A DNA stretch of 49,227 nucleotides from Xanthobacteraceae bacterium (GTDB lineage Bacteria; Pseudomonadota; Alphaproteobacteria; Rhizobiales; Xanthobacteraceae): assembly GCA_030037895.1 (NCBI GenBank), contig JASHPW010000054.1, forward strand, positions 1 to 49,227, read 5' to 3'. Position 1 is the stretch's first letter; each line of letters begins with the position of its first letter. A program made the position numbers and the translations under genes. Shown piece by piece: positions 19,549 through 32,457 of this stretch. Below the pieces are notes generated by a model. The model worked only from the letters and a program-made list of their open reading frames with translations. It made no database searches and was not told the DNA's origin.

Positions 19549-20997
19549 ATGACCTTGCCCGCCGACAGACCGTCCATGTCCGCGATCGCCCAGCGCCTCG
19601 TCGCGACCTGGAACGGCGCCGCGATGTCGTGGAATCCCGTGGCGCTCATCGTCGCCGCCTGGGCGGTGCTGAGTGGCCCGCTTGTGATCTTTCGCGGCTA
19701 CAATTCCGACGAAGGGCTTGCGGTGTCGTTGGCGCGCACGGCGCTGGAACAGGGCGAATGGTTGACGCCCTACATGTTCAACATCCGCTGGATCGAGCGG
19801 CCGACGCTTCTGTCCTGGCTCATCGCCGCCGTCAGCGCGCCGTTCGGCACGGTAAACCAGCTCACGGCGCGGGTGCCGATCGCCCTGTTCCTGCTGCTCG
19901 GCTGCCTGCTGATCTACGCGCTGCTGCGAAAAATCGGCGCCGGCATTGCCGCGGCCCTTGTCGGCGTCGCGTTGTTTCTTGCCTGTCCGCTGGTGATGCG
20001 GTCATATGTGATGATCACCGCGGACATGCCGCTGGCGGTGTTGCTGTTCCTCGCCTTCGTTCTCTGGTGGGACGGCTACCAGAAGGGAGCAGTCGGCTTC
20101 GGCCGCTGGATCGCCGTCGGCGCCGTGCTGGCGCTTGCCGGACTGCTCAAGGGGCCGCAGCCGCTCGCCTATTTCGTACTCGGCATCGGCGTGTTCATTC
20201 TCGCCACGCGCGCGTGGCGGCAAATTCCCGGATTGATCCTGGCCGGGGTGATGTGCGCCCTGCCGCTCGCCGCTTGGTACACCGCGGTCTACGCGCCCGG
20301 CGATGAGCAAGCCTGGGCGGCGTTCATGCGGGTGCGACCCGCAGTCCCCTTTTCCGGCCCGCTCGTCGCCGGCTTCGCGACGCTGACCGAGACACTGCCG
20401 GCGGCGCTTCTCGCCGCGGCGTTTCTCATCGCTGTGGCGTTGCGCGGCCGGAGCTTCGTTCCGCGCCGCTTCGTCCCGGCCCTCTCCTGTTACGCATTCA
20501 CGGCCGCCATCATCGTCCTGCTCTGGCCGGGGGGATCGGCGCCCCGCTACTACTTCCCGATAGTGCTGCCGCTCTGCGTGTTTGGCGGCCTCGGCTATGA
20601 GCTGCTGAGCGTGCGCCGGCCGCAGATCGTGGCGCCGATCCTACTGTTGACGGCGGCTCTTCTCGTCTACGCGCTTGTTTATTCCGCCGCGTCACCGTTG
20701 CTGCCGATGCGATACCGGCGCGCGCAGATCGAGGCGGCGCGCATCACCGCGCTGGTGCGAACCGCGCCCGGCCCGATCTACCGCACCGGCGACACGGCGC
20801 TCAACGTGCTGCCTTACGTGCCCGGGCGCATCCTGAGTGTGTCGCTTGGCGACATGGCCACGGCCGCCGGTCCGGCATGGATGGTGCTGACGTCCGTCCA
20901 GGCCGACGCATTGCTGATGCGTCGCCCGGACAAGCTTCATATCGTGATGCCGCTCGGCGACCGCGGCGAATGGCGCCTGCTGCGTCTCGACAAGTAA
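19549..20997 (+). CDS. GT39/ArnT-like membrane glycosyltransferase
   Basis: This 482-residue protein has about ten to eleven hydrophobic helices. The first periplasmic loop carries [20 protein letters not shown] followed by [14 protein letters not shown]. The acidic pair after helix 1 and the P-L-x-W element are the hallmark of the dolichyl-phosphate-mannose/ArnT superfamily (GT39, GT83), which uses polyprenyl-phosphate sugar donors. Acceptor and sugar are unknown. The start may be 19549 or ATG 19576 (MSAIAQRLV); neither has a good ribosome binding site. It lies between the outer-membrane protein gene and uvrA. Confidence 0.8.
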   Translation: MTLPADRPSMSAIAQRLVATWNGAAMSWNPVALIVAAWAVLSGPLVIFRGYNSDEGLAVSLARTALEQGEWLTPYMFNIRWIERPTLLSWLIAAVSAPFGTVNQLTARVPIALFLLLGCLLIYALLRKIGAGIAAALVGVALFLACPLVMRSYVMITADMPLAVLLFLAFVLWWDGYQKGAVGFGRWIAVGAVLALAGLLKGPQPLAYFVLGIGVFILATRAWRQIPGLILAGVMCALPLAAWYTAVYAPGDEQAWAAFMRVRPAVPFSGPLVAGFATLTETLPAALLAAAFLIAVALRGRSFVPRRFVPALSCYAFTAAIIVLLWPGGSAPRYYFPIVLPLCVFGGLGYELLSVRRPQIVAPILLLTAALLVYALVYSAASPLLPMRYRRAQIEAARITALVRTAPGPIYRTGDTALNVLPYVPGRILSVSLGDMATAAGPAWMVLTSVQADALLMRRPDKLHIVMPLGDRGEWRLLRLDK

Positions 20998-21069
20998 CGC
21001 GCTCCCGTCGCATTTTTTCGCCCGGAGGTCCGGGTCTTCGCGCCGCGAACGGACTGGCAAACGGCGCCC

Positions 21070-21084
21070 GTTCTCACTATGTTC
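21070..21084. promoter_or_regulatory. LexA/SOS box upstream of uvrA
   Basis: GTTCTCACTATGTTC matches the alphaproteobacterial SOS operator GTTC-N7-GTTC exactly. It ends 37 bases before the uvrA start at 21122, as expected for a LexA-repressed promoter. This is the second perfect box in the window; the other is upstream of ssb. Confidence 0.85.
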
Positions 21085-21121
21085 GACCCTCGCCCGACGC
21101 CTCATCGCCGGCGGCGGGAGC

Positions 21122-24289
<3,168 letters not shown>

Positions 24290-24292
24290 AGG

Positions 24293-24338
24293 AGCATGAT
24301 CCGGAAAATTGGCAACCGGTTTTCCGAGAAGATCATGT
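24293..24338. repeat. GCATGATC-type palindromic repeat behind uvrA
   Basis: GCATGATCCGGAAAATTGG is followed by AACCGGTTTTCCGAGAAGATCATG, giving inverted arms GCATGATC/GATCATG. A related element lies at 28719-28764, and a variant with arms GCGCGTCC/GGACGCGC occurs at 40574-40618. This family is typical of Bradyrhizobium-like intergenic DNA. Confidence 0.8.
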
Positions 24339-24405
24339 TCCGCCAAAAACGTTAGAATGCGATCCGATTTCCATATGATCGGATTGCACCTCTGAGTGAA
24401 GCGGC

Positions 24406-24732
24406 ATGAGTTGGACTTTGCATCGTATGCAAGCGCTCGTGCTAAGCGGCGACGTTCGAATCTCTGATCACGGCTTTGATGAATTGCGTAAGGATGATAT
24501 TCTTACAGATGATGTAATTGCCGGTATTGCGACGGCCATCGTGGTCGAGGATTATCCAGGCCGGGCGCGCGGTCCCAGTATATTGACGCTGCAGCGGGAT
24601 GCGAATGGTCGTCCGATTCACGTGGTATGGGCGATCCCGGTCGGAGAAACGGGGCCAGCCGTTGTGGTGACAGCTTATCGACCTGACCCGGCGCAATGGG
24701 ACGAGACATTTGAGAGGCGGAAGACATCATGA
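24406..24732 (+). CDS. DUF4258 protein, copy 1 (putative toxin of a two-gene module)
   Basis: The 108-residue protein carries the DUF4258 pattern: RISDHGFDELRKDDILTDDV with a conserved histidine, IVVEDYPGRARGPSILTLQRD, NGRPIHVVW, and the end VVTAYRPDPAQWDETF. DUF4258 proteins are small, often paired with an antitoxin-like gene, and thought to be related to RelE/BrnT-type ribonucleases. That role is unproved here. The start ATG 24406 is preceded only by a weak GTGAAG. The stop overlaps the next start by 4 bases (ATGA at 24729-24732). The gene follows uvrA by 116 bases, with a repeat in between, and is somewhat less GC-rich than its neighbours, which suits horizontal origin. A second copy of the module lies 0.7 kb downstream. 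Confidence 0.8.
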   Translation: MSWTLHRMQALVLSGDVRISDHGFDELRKDDILTDDVIAGIATAIVVEDYPGRARGPSILTLQRDANGRPIHVVWAIPVGETGPAVVVTAYRPDPAQWDETFERRKTS

Positions 24733-24944
24733 ATCGAAAAACGACCAAACTCATCCATGAAGGCAAGTATGCCGCGGAAGTCGTGATCGAACTCAGCTAT
24801 GCCGAGGACAACTGGTCGCCTACGATGTCGCTCGACGATGCGCGCAAACTCGAAACGGTGCAGCTCGCGTTGCGCCGTGGCGATGTCGCCGAAGCCGCCA
24901 AATACGGCCACGTCTTCGAGCTGACGCCAGTGGCGGCGAAGTGA
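24729..24944 (+). CDS. Small partner protein of the DUF4258 module, copy 1 (putative antitoxin)
   Basis: This 71-residue protein begins [20 protein letters not shown] and continues [21 protein letters not shown], then [19 protein letters not shown] and ELTPVAAK. It is acidic in the middle, has no membrane segment and overlaps the DUF4258 stop codon by 4 bases. I recognise no named domain. Overlap, size and repeated pairing with DUF4258 suggest an antitoxin or immunity role. The ending GGCGAAGTGATC resembles a uvrA sequence at 24092 and marks the join of a tandem duplication. Confidence 0.75.
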   Translation: MNRKTTKLIHEGKYAAEVVIELSYAEDNWSPTMSLDDARKLETVQLALRRGDVAEAAKYGHVFELTPVAAK

Positions 24945-25024
24945 TCAAGACCGCCGATTGGATCATCGACCTCGGTCCCGAAGGCAGCGACGCCGGCGGC
25001 GAAAGCGTCGCGGCGGCGGAGTAG
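24945..25024 (+). pseudogene. Shrunken copy of the uvrA 3' end
   Basis: Directly after the partner gene the sequence reads as [19 protein letters not shown] followed by SVAAAE and a stop. This matches the end of UvrA ([19 protein letters not shown]...RVAAAE) except that about 110 bases are missing between two GCGGCGA repeats that in uvrA lie at 24150 and 24259. It can only be explained as a duplicate of the uvrA tail. Substitutions such as GGC to AGC show some age. It has no function that I can see. Confidence 0.88.
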
Positions 25025-25031
25025 TTGTCCT

Positions 25032-25096
25032 TCCTCTCTCCTGGGCGAGGGCGGGGAAATGCGGGCGCCGAGCGTTGAGCCGCGTGAGGGGGCGGG
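25032..25096. repeat. Palindromic repeat of the CCTCTCCC family before module copy 2
   Basis: CCTCTCTCCTGGGCGAGGGCGGGG followed by GCGTGAGGGGGCGGG is a degenerate member of the family at 11.4-11.6 kb. Its right end lies against the ATG at 25099, so the GAGGGGGCGGG arm may act as the ribosome binding site of the second DUF4258 gene. Confidence 0.7.
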
Positions 25097-25098
25097 AC

Positions 25099-25425
25099 AT
25101 GAACGAGACTTTGCGGCTCGTGCAAACGCTCGTGCAGCGCGGTGAATATATCGTCTCCCGTCACGGCTTTCGTGAACTTGCGGCCGATGATATTGTTGCT
25201 GAGGACGCGATTGATGGTGTGGCCTCTGCAGTTGTGGTCGAGGACTATCCAATTTCGCGCAAAGAACCGTCCGTGCTGGTATTGCAACGCGACCGAAATG
25301 GCCGTCCGATTCATGTCATGTGGGGTGTTCCGAAAGACGCGGGGACGCCCGCCATATTGGTGACAGCCTATCGGCCAGCGCCCGGACGATGGACGGGGGA
25401 TTTTCTGAGACGGACAAAGCGATGA
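25099..25425 (+). CDS. DUF4258 protein, copy 2 (putative toxin)
   Basis: This protein has 108 residues, the same as copy 1, and keeps the same landmarks: IVSRHGFRELAADDIVAEDA, VVVEDYPISRKEPSVLVLQRD, NGRPIHVMW and VTAYRPAPGRWTGDF. The N-terminal ten residues and many surface positions differ, so the copies have diverged under apparent constraint rather than decaying. Start ATG 25099 is preceded by GAGGGGGCGGGAC from a repeat element. The stop overlaps the next start by 4 bases (ATGA at 25422). Role is inferred as for copy 1. Confidence 0.8.
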   Translation: MNETLRLVQTLVQRGEYIVSRHGFRELAADDIVAEDAIDGVASAVVVEDYPISRKEPSVLVLQRDRNGRPIHVMWGVPKDAGTPAILVTAYRPAPGRWTGDFLRRTKR

Positions 25426-25649
25426 CCAAAAGTTCAACGCGCCAATCAAAAGAATTCATCCACGAAGGCAAATACGCCGCCGAGGTGCCGGTCGAACTGA
25501 TCGAGGACGATACGGCGTGGTCGCCCTATCTGTCTCCGGAAGACGTGCGCAAGCTGGATACCGTACGACTGGCCTTGAAACGCGGCGATGTCGTCGAAGC
25601 CGCCAAATACGGCCGCGTGTTCGAGTTGATGCCGGTGGCGGCGAAGTGA
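25422..25649 (+). CDS. Small partner protein of the DUF4258 module, copy 2 (putative antitoxin)
   Basis: The 75-residue protein begins [20 protein letters not shown] and aligns along its whole length with copy 1 ([49 protein letters not shown]). The changes are mostly conservative, so it is probably intact. It overlaps the DUF4258 gene by 4 bases. A third, broken copy at 26941 is closer to this one than to copy 1. Confidence 0.75.
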   Translation: MTKSSTRQSKEFIHEGKYAAEVPVELIEDDTAWSPYLSPEDVRKLDTVRLALKRGDVVEAAKYGRVFELMPVAAK

Positions 25650-25651
25650 GA

Positions 25652-25720
25652 ATTCCCCTCGCCCGCTTGCGGGAGAGGGTGATTAAGTCGCGCGGATCGC
25701 GCGACTTAATCAGGTGGGGG
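25652..25720. repeat. Palindromic repeat downstream of module copy 2
   Basis: CCCCTCGCCCGCTTGCGGGAG is joined to a second hairpin, AAGTCGCGCG/CGCGCGACTT, and ends in a GGTGGGGG arm. It is a full member of the CCTCTCCC family. The 170 bases between it and the next gene show nothing recognisable. Confidence 0.8.
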
Positions 25721-25894
25721 CTAAGTAGACGTGTTGTCCCGGGCTCCGAATACCTTACCGCTGAACGAATACATGATAGCGATCTGAATTTGTGCTCAAG
25801 GTCCTTTCCGCGGGGACGAGCGGGCATGGCAATGCGTTGCGGCGTGCCTACATAAGCCCAGCACCTACCGCAGCGCCTTTACTCCCCCACGTTC

Positions 25895-26917
25895 ATGAAA
25901 AAGATCGGCTTCCTCTCGTTCGGTCATTGGACCCCATCGCCACATTCGCGGACGCGAACGGCGTCCGATGCATTCCTGCAATCGATCGAGCTTGCCGTCG
26001 CCGCCGAGGAGCTTGGGGCCGACGGGGCCTACTTTCGTGTGCATCACTTCGCCCGCCAGCTCGGCTCGCCGTTCCCGCTCCTGGCCGCGGTCGGCGCTCG
26101 CACCAGGCGGATCGAAATCGGCACCGCGGTCATCGACATGCGCTACGAGAACCCGCTGTACATGGCCGAGGACGCCGGCGCCGCCGACATCATCAGCGGC
26201 GGACGCCTGCAACTCGGCATCAGCCGCGGTTCGCCCGAGCAGGTGATCGACGGCTGGCGCTATTTCGGTTTCGCCCTGCCCGAGGGAATGACCGATGCCG
26301 ACATGGCGCGGCGCCACGCCGAAGTTTTTCTCGAGGTGTTGCGTGGTAAGGGTTTTGCGCAGCCCAACCCGCAGCCGATGTTTCCCAATCCGCCCGGCCT
26401 CTTGCGCGTCGAGCCGTACTCGGAGGGGCTGCGCGAGCGCATCTGGTGGGGCGCCGGCTCGAACGCCACCGCCGTGTGGGGAGCCAAGCTCGGGATGAAC
26501 CTGCAGAGTTCAACGCTCAAAGTTGTCGAGAGCGACCGTCCGTTCCACGTCCAGCAGGCCGAGCAGATCCGGGCGTTCCGCGCGGCGTGGACGGCGGCCG
26601 GGCACAAACGCGAGCCGCGCGTGTCGGTGAGCCGCAGCATCTTCGCGCTGGTGGATGACAGCGACCGCGCCTATTTCGGGCGCGACACCGACAGCGAAGA
26701 CACGATCGGCTTCCTCGGCGACAACACCCGCGCTATTTTCGGCCGCAGCTACGCCGCCGAGCCGGATGTCCTGGTCGACGAGCTTAAGAAAGACGAGGCC
26801 ATCGCCGAAGCCGATACGTTGCTGCTCACGGTGCCGAACCAGCTCGGCGTCGACTACAACGCCCACGTCATCGAGGCGATCCTCAAGCACGTCGCCCCTG
26901 TGCTCGGCTGGCGGTGA
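25895..26917 (+). CDS. LLM-class flavin-dependent oxidoreductase
   Basis: This 340-residue protein has the luciferase-like TIM-barrel signatures: KKIGFLSFGHWTP at the start, AVAAEELGADGAYFRVHHF, TRRIEIGTAVIDMRYENPLY, and GRLQLGISRGSPEQVIDGW. Such enzymes use FMN (or F420) to oxidise or reduce small molecules. The substrate cannot be told. The barrel-end region RIWWGAGSNATAVWGAKLGM is also typical. It lies between the second DUF4258 module and a broken partner gene, so it may have been inserted within, or translocated with, that array. Confidence 0.88.
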   Translation: MKKIGFLSFGHWTPSPHSRTRTASDAFLQSIELAVAAEELGADGAYFRVHHFARQLGSPFPLLAAVGARTRRIEIGTAVIDMRYENPLYMAEDAGAADIISGGRLQLGISRGSPEQVIDGWRYFGFALPEGMTDADMARRHAEVFLEVLRGKGFAQPNPQPMFPNPPGLLRVEPYSEGLRERIWWGAGSNATAVWGAKLGMNLQSSTLKVVESDRPFHVQQAEQIRAFRAAWTAAGHKREPRVSVSRSIFALVDDSDRAYFGRDTDSEDTIGFLGDNTRAIFGRSYAAEPDVLVDELKKDEAIAEADTLLLTVPNQLGVDYNAHVIEAILKHVAPVLGWR

Positions 26918-26940
26918 GGGATTGCAAAGGCGCAGGGGCG

Positions 26941-27156
26941 ATGCGCAAATCAAAAGAATTCATCCACGAAGGCAAATATGCCGCCGAGGTGCCGGTCGAG
27001 CTGATCGGGGACGATACGGCGTGGTCGTCCTATCTATCTCTTGCCGGAAGACGTCCATAAGCTCGGCACCGTCCGCCTCGCTTGCTACGCGGAGATGTCG
27101 CCGGAGCCGCCAAATACGGCCGGGTCTTCGAGCTGACGCCGATCGCGGCGAAGTGA
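26941..27156 (+). pseudogene. Frameshifted third copy of the DUF4258-module partner gene
   Basis: The sequence starts [20 protein letters not shown] and tracks copy 2 closely, but a 4-base insertion near 27040 (CTTGCC against CTCC) shifts the frame into a stop at 27058. A 1-base deletion near 27090 restores the original frame, and the end (VFELTPIAAK) is still readable. No DUF4258 partner precedes it. The bases after the stop (GTGATCAA) match the end of copy 1. It is a dead relic and the only content of the gap between 26918 and 27228 besides non-descript sequence. Confidence 0.88.
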
Positions 27157-27228
27157 TCAAATTGCGCGCTCCGCGCCTTTGTCCGGCAATGACCGACGTC
27201 GGATGGATCGGTCCAAACCACGGGACCC

Positions 27229-27618
27229 TCAGGCCAAAGCGATCGCCTCGATGGCGACGAGAACGCCGGGAATGTCGGCGCCGAAGCGGACCATCGTCCG
27301 CGCCGGCTTCGCGCCGGGAAAGAACTCCGCGTAAGCCTCATTCATTTCCCGGTAGAGGTCGGGCCGCGCCAGCAGCACGGTGATTTTCACGACGCGGTCG
27401 AGCGAGGAGCCGGCGGCTTTGAGGATGGTCTCGACGTTGCGCAGGCACTGACGGGTCTGCTCGGCCATCGTGGCGCCGGCGATCTCGGTCGGGCCGCCGC
27501 CAGGCCGCACCGGTATCTGGCCTGACACGAACACGAAACCATTGGCGACGACGGCATGCGAGTACGGGGAATGCGCCGCCGGGTAGTCGGGGACGTCGAC
27601 GTAGCGTATCGCGGGCAT
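27229..27618 (-). CDS. RidA family protein (YjgF/YER057c/UK114)
   Basis: The 129-residue protein matches RidA enamine/imine deaminases: SPYSHAVVANGFVFVSGQIP, QTRQCLRNVETILKAAGSSL, and the tail KPARTMVRFGADIPGVLVAI. The arginine in ART that contacts the substrate carboxylate is present. In well-studied members this protein hydrolyses reactive 2-aminoacrylate. Relatives in catabolic loci have other substrates. I chose ATG 27618 (MPAIRYVDVP). A start at 27666 would add an implausible arginine-rich leader. It may be transcribed away from the gene beyond 27692 on the same strand. Confidence 0.9.
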   Translation of the reverse strand: MPAIRYVDVPDYPAAHSPYSHAVVANGFVFVSGQIPVRPGGGPTEIAGATMAEQTRQCLRNVETILKAAGSSLDRVVKITVLLARPDLYREMNEAYAEFFPGAKPARTMVRFGADIPGVLVAIEAIALA

Positions 27619-27691
27619 CGCGAATTCGTTAGAGCTTATCCTGCCACGCATGCGAATTCTCGCCACCGGGACACGGCAATCACGGCCTTGC

Positions 27692-28153
27692 TCACAGCTT
27701 CACCACCGGCCTTTTGCTCTTCACTTGGCTCGGCACCTTGACCAGCGCCTCGCCGTCCAACACCGGCTCGCCCTCGACCTCGCACAGGCAGGAGAGCCGC
27801 GCGCGCGACTTTTCCTGGATCAGCTCCGCCACCGTCACGGTGACGACGACGGTGTCGCCGATTCTGACCGGGGCGCGGAAGTTCAGCGTCTGCGAGATGT
27901 AGACCGCGCCGGGCCCGGGCAGCCGCGTGCCGAGCACCGCCGAAATGAGGCTCGCCGTATAGAGGCCGTGCGCGACACGGGTGCGGAACGTCGTTTTAGC
28001 GGCAAAATGCTCCGACAGGTGTATCGGATTGCGGTCGCCGGTGAGCTGGGCAAAGCCGACCACATCGGACGAGGCGACCGTCTTCGTGAGCCGTTCGGTC
28101 ATGCCGACCGAAAGGTCCTCGAAGAACAGCGTGCGCAGCGGCGGCAGGTTCAT
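27692..28153 (-). CDS. MaoC-like (R)-specific enoyl-CoA hydratase
   Basis: This 153-residue hot-dog-fold protein carries the hydratase-2 motif VGFAQLTGDRNPIHLSEHFA, in which Asp and His form the catalytic pair, followed by TRVAHGLYTASLISAVLGTR. Such enzymes (PhaJ type) hydrate trans-2-enoyl-CoA to (R)-3-hydroxyacyl-CoA and can feed polyhydroxyalkanoate synthesis. I chose ATG 28153 (MNLPPLRTLFFEDLSVGM). A start at 28234 adds a 27-residue leader that reaches nearly to the divergent thioesterase gene. Confidence 0.87.
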   Translation of the reverse strand: MNLPPLRTLFFEDLSVGMTERLTKTVASSDVVGFAQLTGDRNPIHLSEHFAAKTTFRTRVAHGLYTASLISAVLGTRLPGPGAVYISQTLNFRAPVRIGDTVVVTVTVAELIQEKSRARLSCLCEVEGEPVLDGEALVKVPSQVKSKRPVVKL

Positions 28154-28249
28154 GTGCGCATTGGATCGCGCCCAGCCGCCGCTGGCAAGCTGGACATCCT
28201 GCCCGGGATTGGCGATGGAACCGGGATCGGACACACGTCAAGGCAAACC

Positions 28250-28660
28250 ATGGTCGATCTCACGCGCATCGCGTCCGGTCTCAGCGGGACCGCGCAAATC
28301 ATTGTCGGGCCCGAGCACACGGCTCCCTTTGTCGGCTCGGGGCGCATTGCCGTGCTGGCGACGCCGGTGATGATCAACGTCATCGAGGCCGCCGCGCTCA
28401 ATGCCGTCGAGCACCTGCTTCCCCAGGGTTATCAGAGCCTCGGCATCCATCTTGACGTGAGCCACGTCGCGGCAACCCCGGTCGGTTTGCGGGTCACGGC
28501 GACCGCCGAGGTTGTGCGCGTGGAAAGTCGCACCATCACCTTCCGGGTGGAAGCCCGCGACGATTTCGAGACGATCGGCGGCGGCACGCATCGGCGCGTC
28601 GTGGTCAGCGTGGCGCGTTTTGACGAACGCGTGCAGCGCAAGGTGCGAGACGACGGGTAA
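28250..28660 (+). CDS. Hot-dog fold thioesterase, fluoroacetyl-CoA thioesterase (FlK)-like
   Basis: The 136-residue protein reads LSGTAQIIVGPEHTAPFVGS at the start and ATPVMINVIEAAALNAVEHL in the middle, with LGIHLDVSHVAATPVGLRVT after it. This pattern fits the thioesterase group that includes FlK, where Thr, Glu and His form the active site (T in EHTAPF, E in NVIEAAA, H in VSHVA). In most bacteria the substrate is an unknown acyl-CoA; fluoroacetate use is not implied. It diverges from the MaoC gene, whose start is 97 bases away. Confidence 0.85.
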   Translation: MVDLTRIASGLSGTAQIIVGPEHTAPFVGSGRIAVLATPVMINVIEAAALNAVEHLLPQGYQSLGIHLDVSHVAATPVGLRVTATAEVVRVESRTITFRVEARDDFETIGGGTHRRVVVSVARFDERVQRKVRDDG

Positions 28661-28665
28661 AGGCT

Positions 28666-28765
28666 AAAGCGGGATGACTTATCTTCGAGTCGTCATCCCG
28701 CTCCAGCTTTTTGGTGAAGCATGATCTTTTCGGAAAATCGGCTTCCACTTTTCCGGATCATGCTC
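28666..28765. repeat. Composite repeat: AGCGGGATGAC palindrome plus GCATGATC palindrome
   Basis: AGCGGGATGAC and GTCATCCCGCT form a hairpin at 28667-28702. GCATGATC and GGATCATGC arms at 28719-28764 enclose TTTTCGGAAAATCGGC. The same two kinds of element lie side by side in reverse order at 40572-40669, so they probably spread as a unit. The first hairpin, followed by CTTTTT, could also end thioesterase transcription. Confidence 0.8.
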
Positions 28766-28781
28766 GAAAGCCGAATGGCCG

Positions 28782-28988
28782 TCACGCCTTCGAGCGGCCG
28801 GAGAACCAGCCGATCAGGAACAGCACGATGGCGGCGACGGCAGCAACCGCGGCGCGCTTGGCGTGAAAGTGGGCCGAGTCGGCGATGTAACCCGGCACGA
28901 ATGTCGGCAACGAGCCCGCCGGCACCAGGAAATACATCACCGCGGCGATGACGCAAATAATGGCCAGGAGATAGGCGAGCAATTTCAT
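28782..28988 (-). CDS. Small two-helix membrane protein
   Basis: The 68-residue product begins MKLLAYLLAIICVIAAVMYF and ends with a second helix RAAVAAVAAIVLFLIGWFSG followed by RSKA. A loop containing HFHAKRA separates the two. The ribosome binding site AAGGAGA lies 7 bases from the ATG, so this short gene is likely real. It resembles small inner-membrane proteins of unknown function common in Rhizobiales. No domain is recognised. Confidence 0.7.
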   Translation of the reverse strand: MKLLAYLLAIICVIAAVMYFLVPAGSLPTFVPGYIADSAHFHAKRAAVAAVAAIVLFLIGWFSGRSKA

Positions 28989-29108
28989 CGAGCGATCTCC
29001 TTCTCACAAAAGCCGGCACCAGCGCCGGCGATGAGGCGGTGTGAGATTATAGATCCCGGCTCATTGCCTGCGCGCGTTCGGGTGGTGAGGGAGAGGTCCG
29101 TTTGCCGG

Positions 29109-29333
29109 TCAATCCTTCGGCGGCGGCGGCGCGCCGGGCCCGACGGGGCCACGCGGGTCGTTTTTATTGGACATGCATCGTTTGATGAAGGCGCTGCGCG
29201 CGGCGCCCTGCAGCTTCTGGTCGTCGGCGCCGAACTTGCAGGTCGCCATTTTCTCCTTGGCCGTCAGCGCCAGGCACGGCGCACTCGGCAGCATGATGAC
29301 CAGCGTTGCAGCAACGACTGTGTATCGAAGCAT
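29109..29333 (-). CDS. PsiF-like small exported protein
   Basis: The 74-residue protein has a signal peptide (MLRYTVVAATLVIMLPSAPC, then LA) and one PsiF-type unit: KEKMATCKFGADDQKLQGAA followed by RSAFIKRCMSNK, with two spaced cysteines. PsiF repeats occur in small periplasmic proteins of unknown role, the E. coli member being phosphate-starvation inducible. ATG 29333 is preceded by AAGGGG at 7-9 bases. A proline-rich tail (PGAPPPPKD) ends it. Confidence 0.72.
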   Translation of the reverse strand: MLRYTVVAATLVIMLPSAPCLALTAKEKMATCKFGADDQKLQGAARSAFIKRCMSNKNDPRGPVGPGAPPPPKD

Positions 29334-29415
29334 GGCATGACCCCTTCTATGCCGGAAGGCCACCTTAGCATTGATCCACGACCGCGTGCAGGGCATCGGC
29401 AATCGGCCCGATCAC

Positions 29416-29793
29416 TCAGTTCGTTGGGCAGCGATAGAGGATCGCGCTATAGGTCTTGTCGCGATCAATGAATTGAACCGTATTGTCCGGCCGCATGGTA
29501 AAGGTGACTTCGCCCATGAGCGGCCCGGTCGGAAATTGGCATTCGAGGTGTGCATCGATGCTGCTGCCCTCACGCTTGGTGCCGAGAAAGGTGCAGACGC
29601 CGACGTGGGAATCGATCTCCTCCGGGGAGATTTTCACCTGCAGCTCGCTGGGATCGCTGCCGTCACCCTTGCACGGAACATTCTGCGTATAGATTCCGGT
29701 GAGCGCGAAATTGTCCGCGGCCGGAGCCGCGCTGGCGCCGGCGACGAGGGCAACGGTGATGCATCCCACCAGCGGATGGACGATTTTGAACAC
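29416..29793 (-). CDS. Small exported protein of unknown function, four cysteines
   Basis: This 125-residue protein starts at a GTG (29793) with GGGTGGGGGA before it. A signal peptide (residues 1-24, ending GASAAPAA) precedes the mature part DNFALTGIYTQNVPCKGDGS. Four cysteines (NVPCKG, VGVCTF, HLECQF, LYRCPTN) could form two disulfides in the periplasm. No domain is recognised. The gene lies between lon and the PsiF-like gene, where many relatives of this organism have the hup gene for HU protein. Confidence 0.65.
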   Translation of the reverse strand: MFKIVHPLVGCITVALVAGASAAPAADNFALTGIYTQNVPCKGDGSDPSELQVKISPEEIDSHVGVCTFLGTKREGSSIDAHLECQFPTGPLMGEVTFTMRPDNTVQFIDRDKTYSAILYRCPTN

Positions 29794-29977
29794 GGGTCCC
29801 CCACCCTCTTGTCTCGAATGCCGCCGCCCCCCACGGCGCCGCAGCCGCGACCCGCGCGCGAAATTTAGCCAATATCGCGCGGCCAGCCAATCCGGTCCAG
29901 GGAATATTGTCGTCCGCGCCGCGACGCCGCGGGGAGAGGCCCCTCCCTCGGCGAACCCGGGAAAGGCTTGCGCGTCG

Positions 29978-30004
29978 AAGCGGCGCCCGCTGCGGGCGCC
30001 GCTT
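29978..30004 (-). terminator. Possible terminator hairpin after lon
   Basis: A perfect 13-bp inverted repeat, AAGCGGCGCCCGC and GCGGGCGCCGCTT with one central base, lies 17 bases past the lon stop. The T-run on the minus strand is short, so termination would be weak or bidirectional. The 200 bases around it hold nothing else I recognise. Confidence 0.55.
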
Positions 30005-30021
30005 TCCGCCGGCACGGCCGC

Positions 30022-32457
<2,436 letters not shown>

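Noticed and set aside
24945-25024. A short gene starting at GTG 24941 coding the uvrA-like peptide
   Set aside because: It is about 27 residues, starts on the partner gene's own sequence and is plainly a remnant of uvrA.
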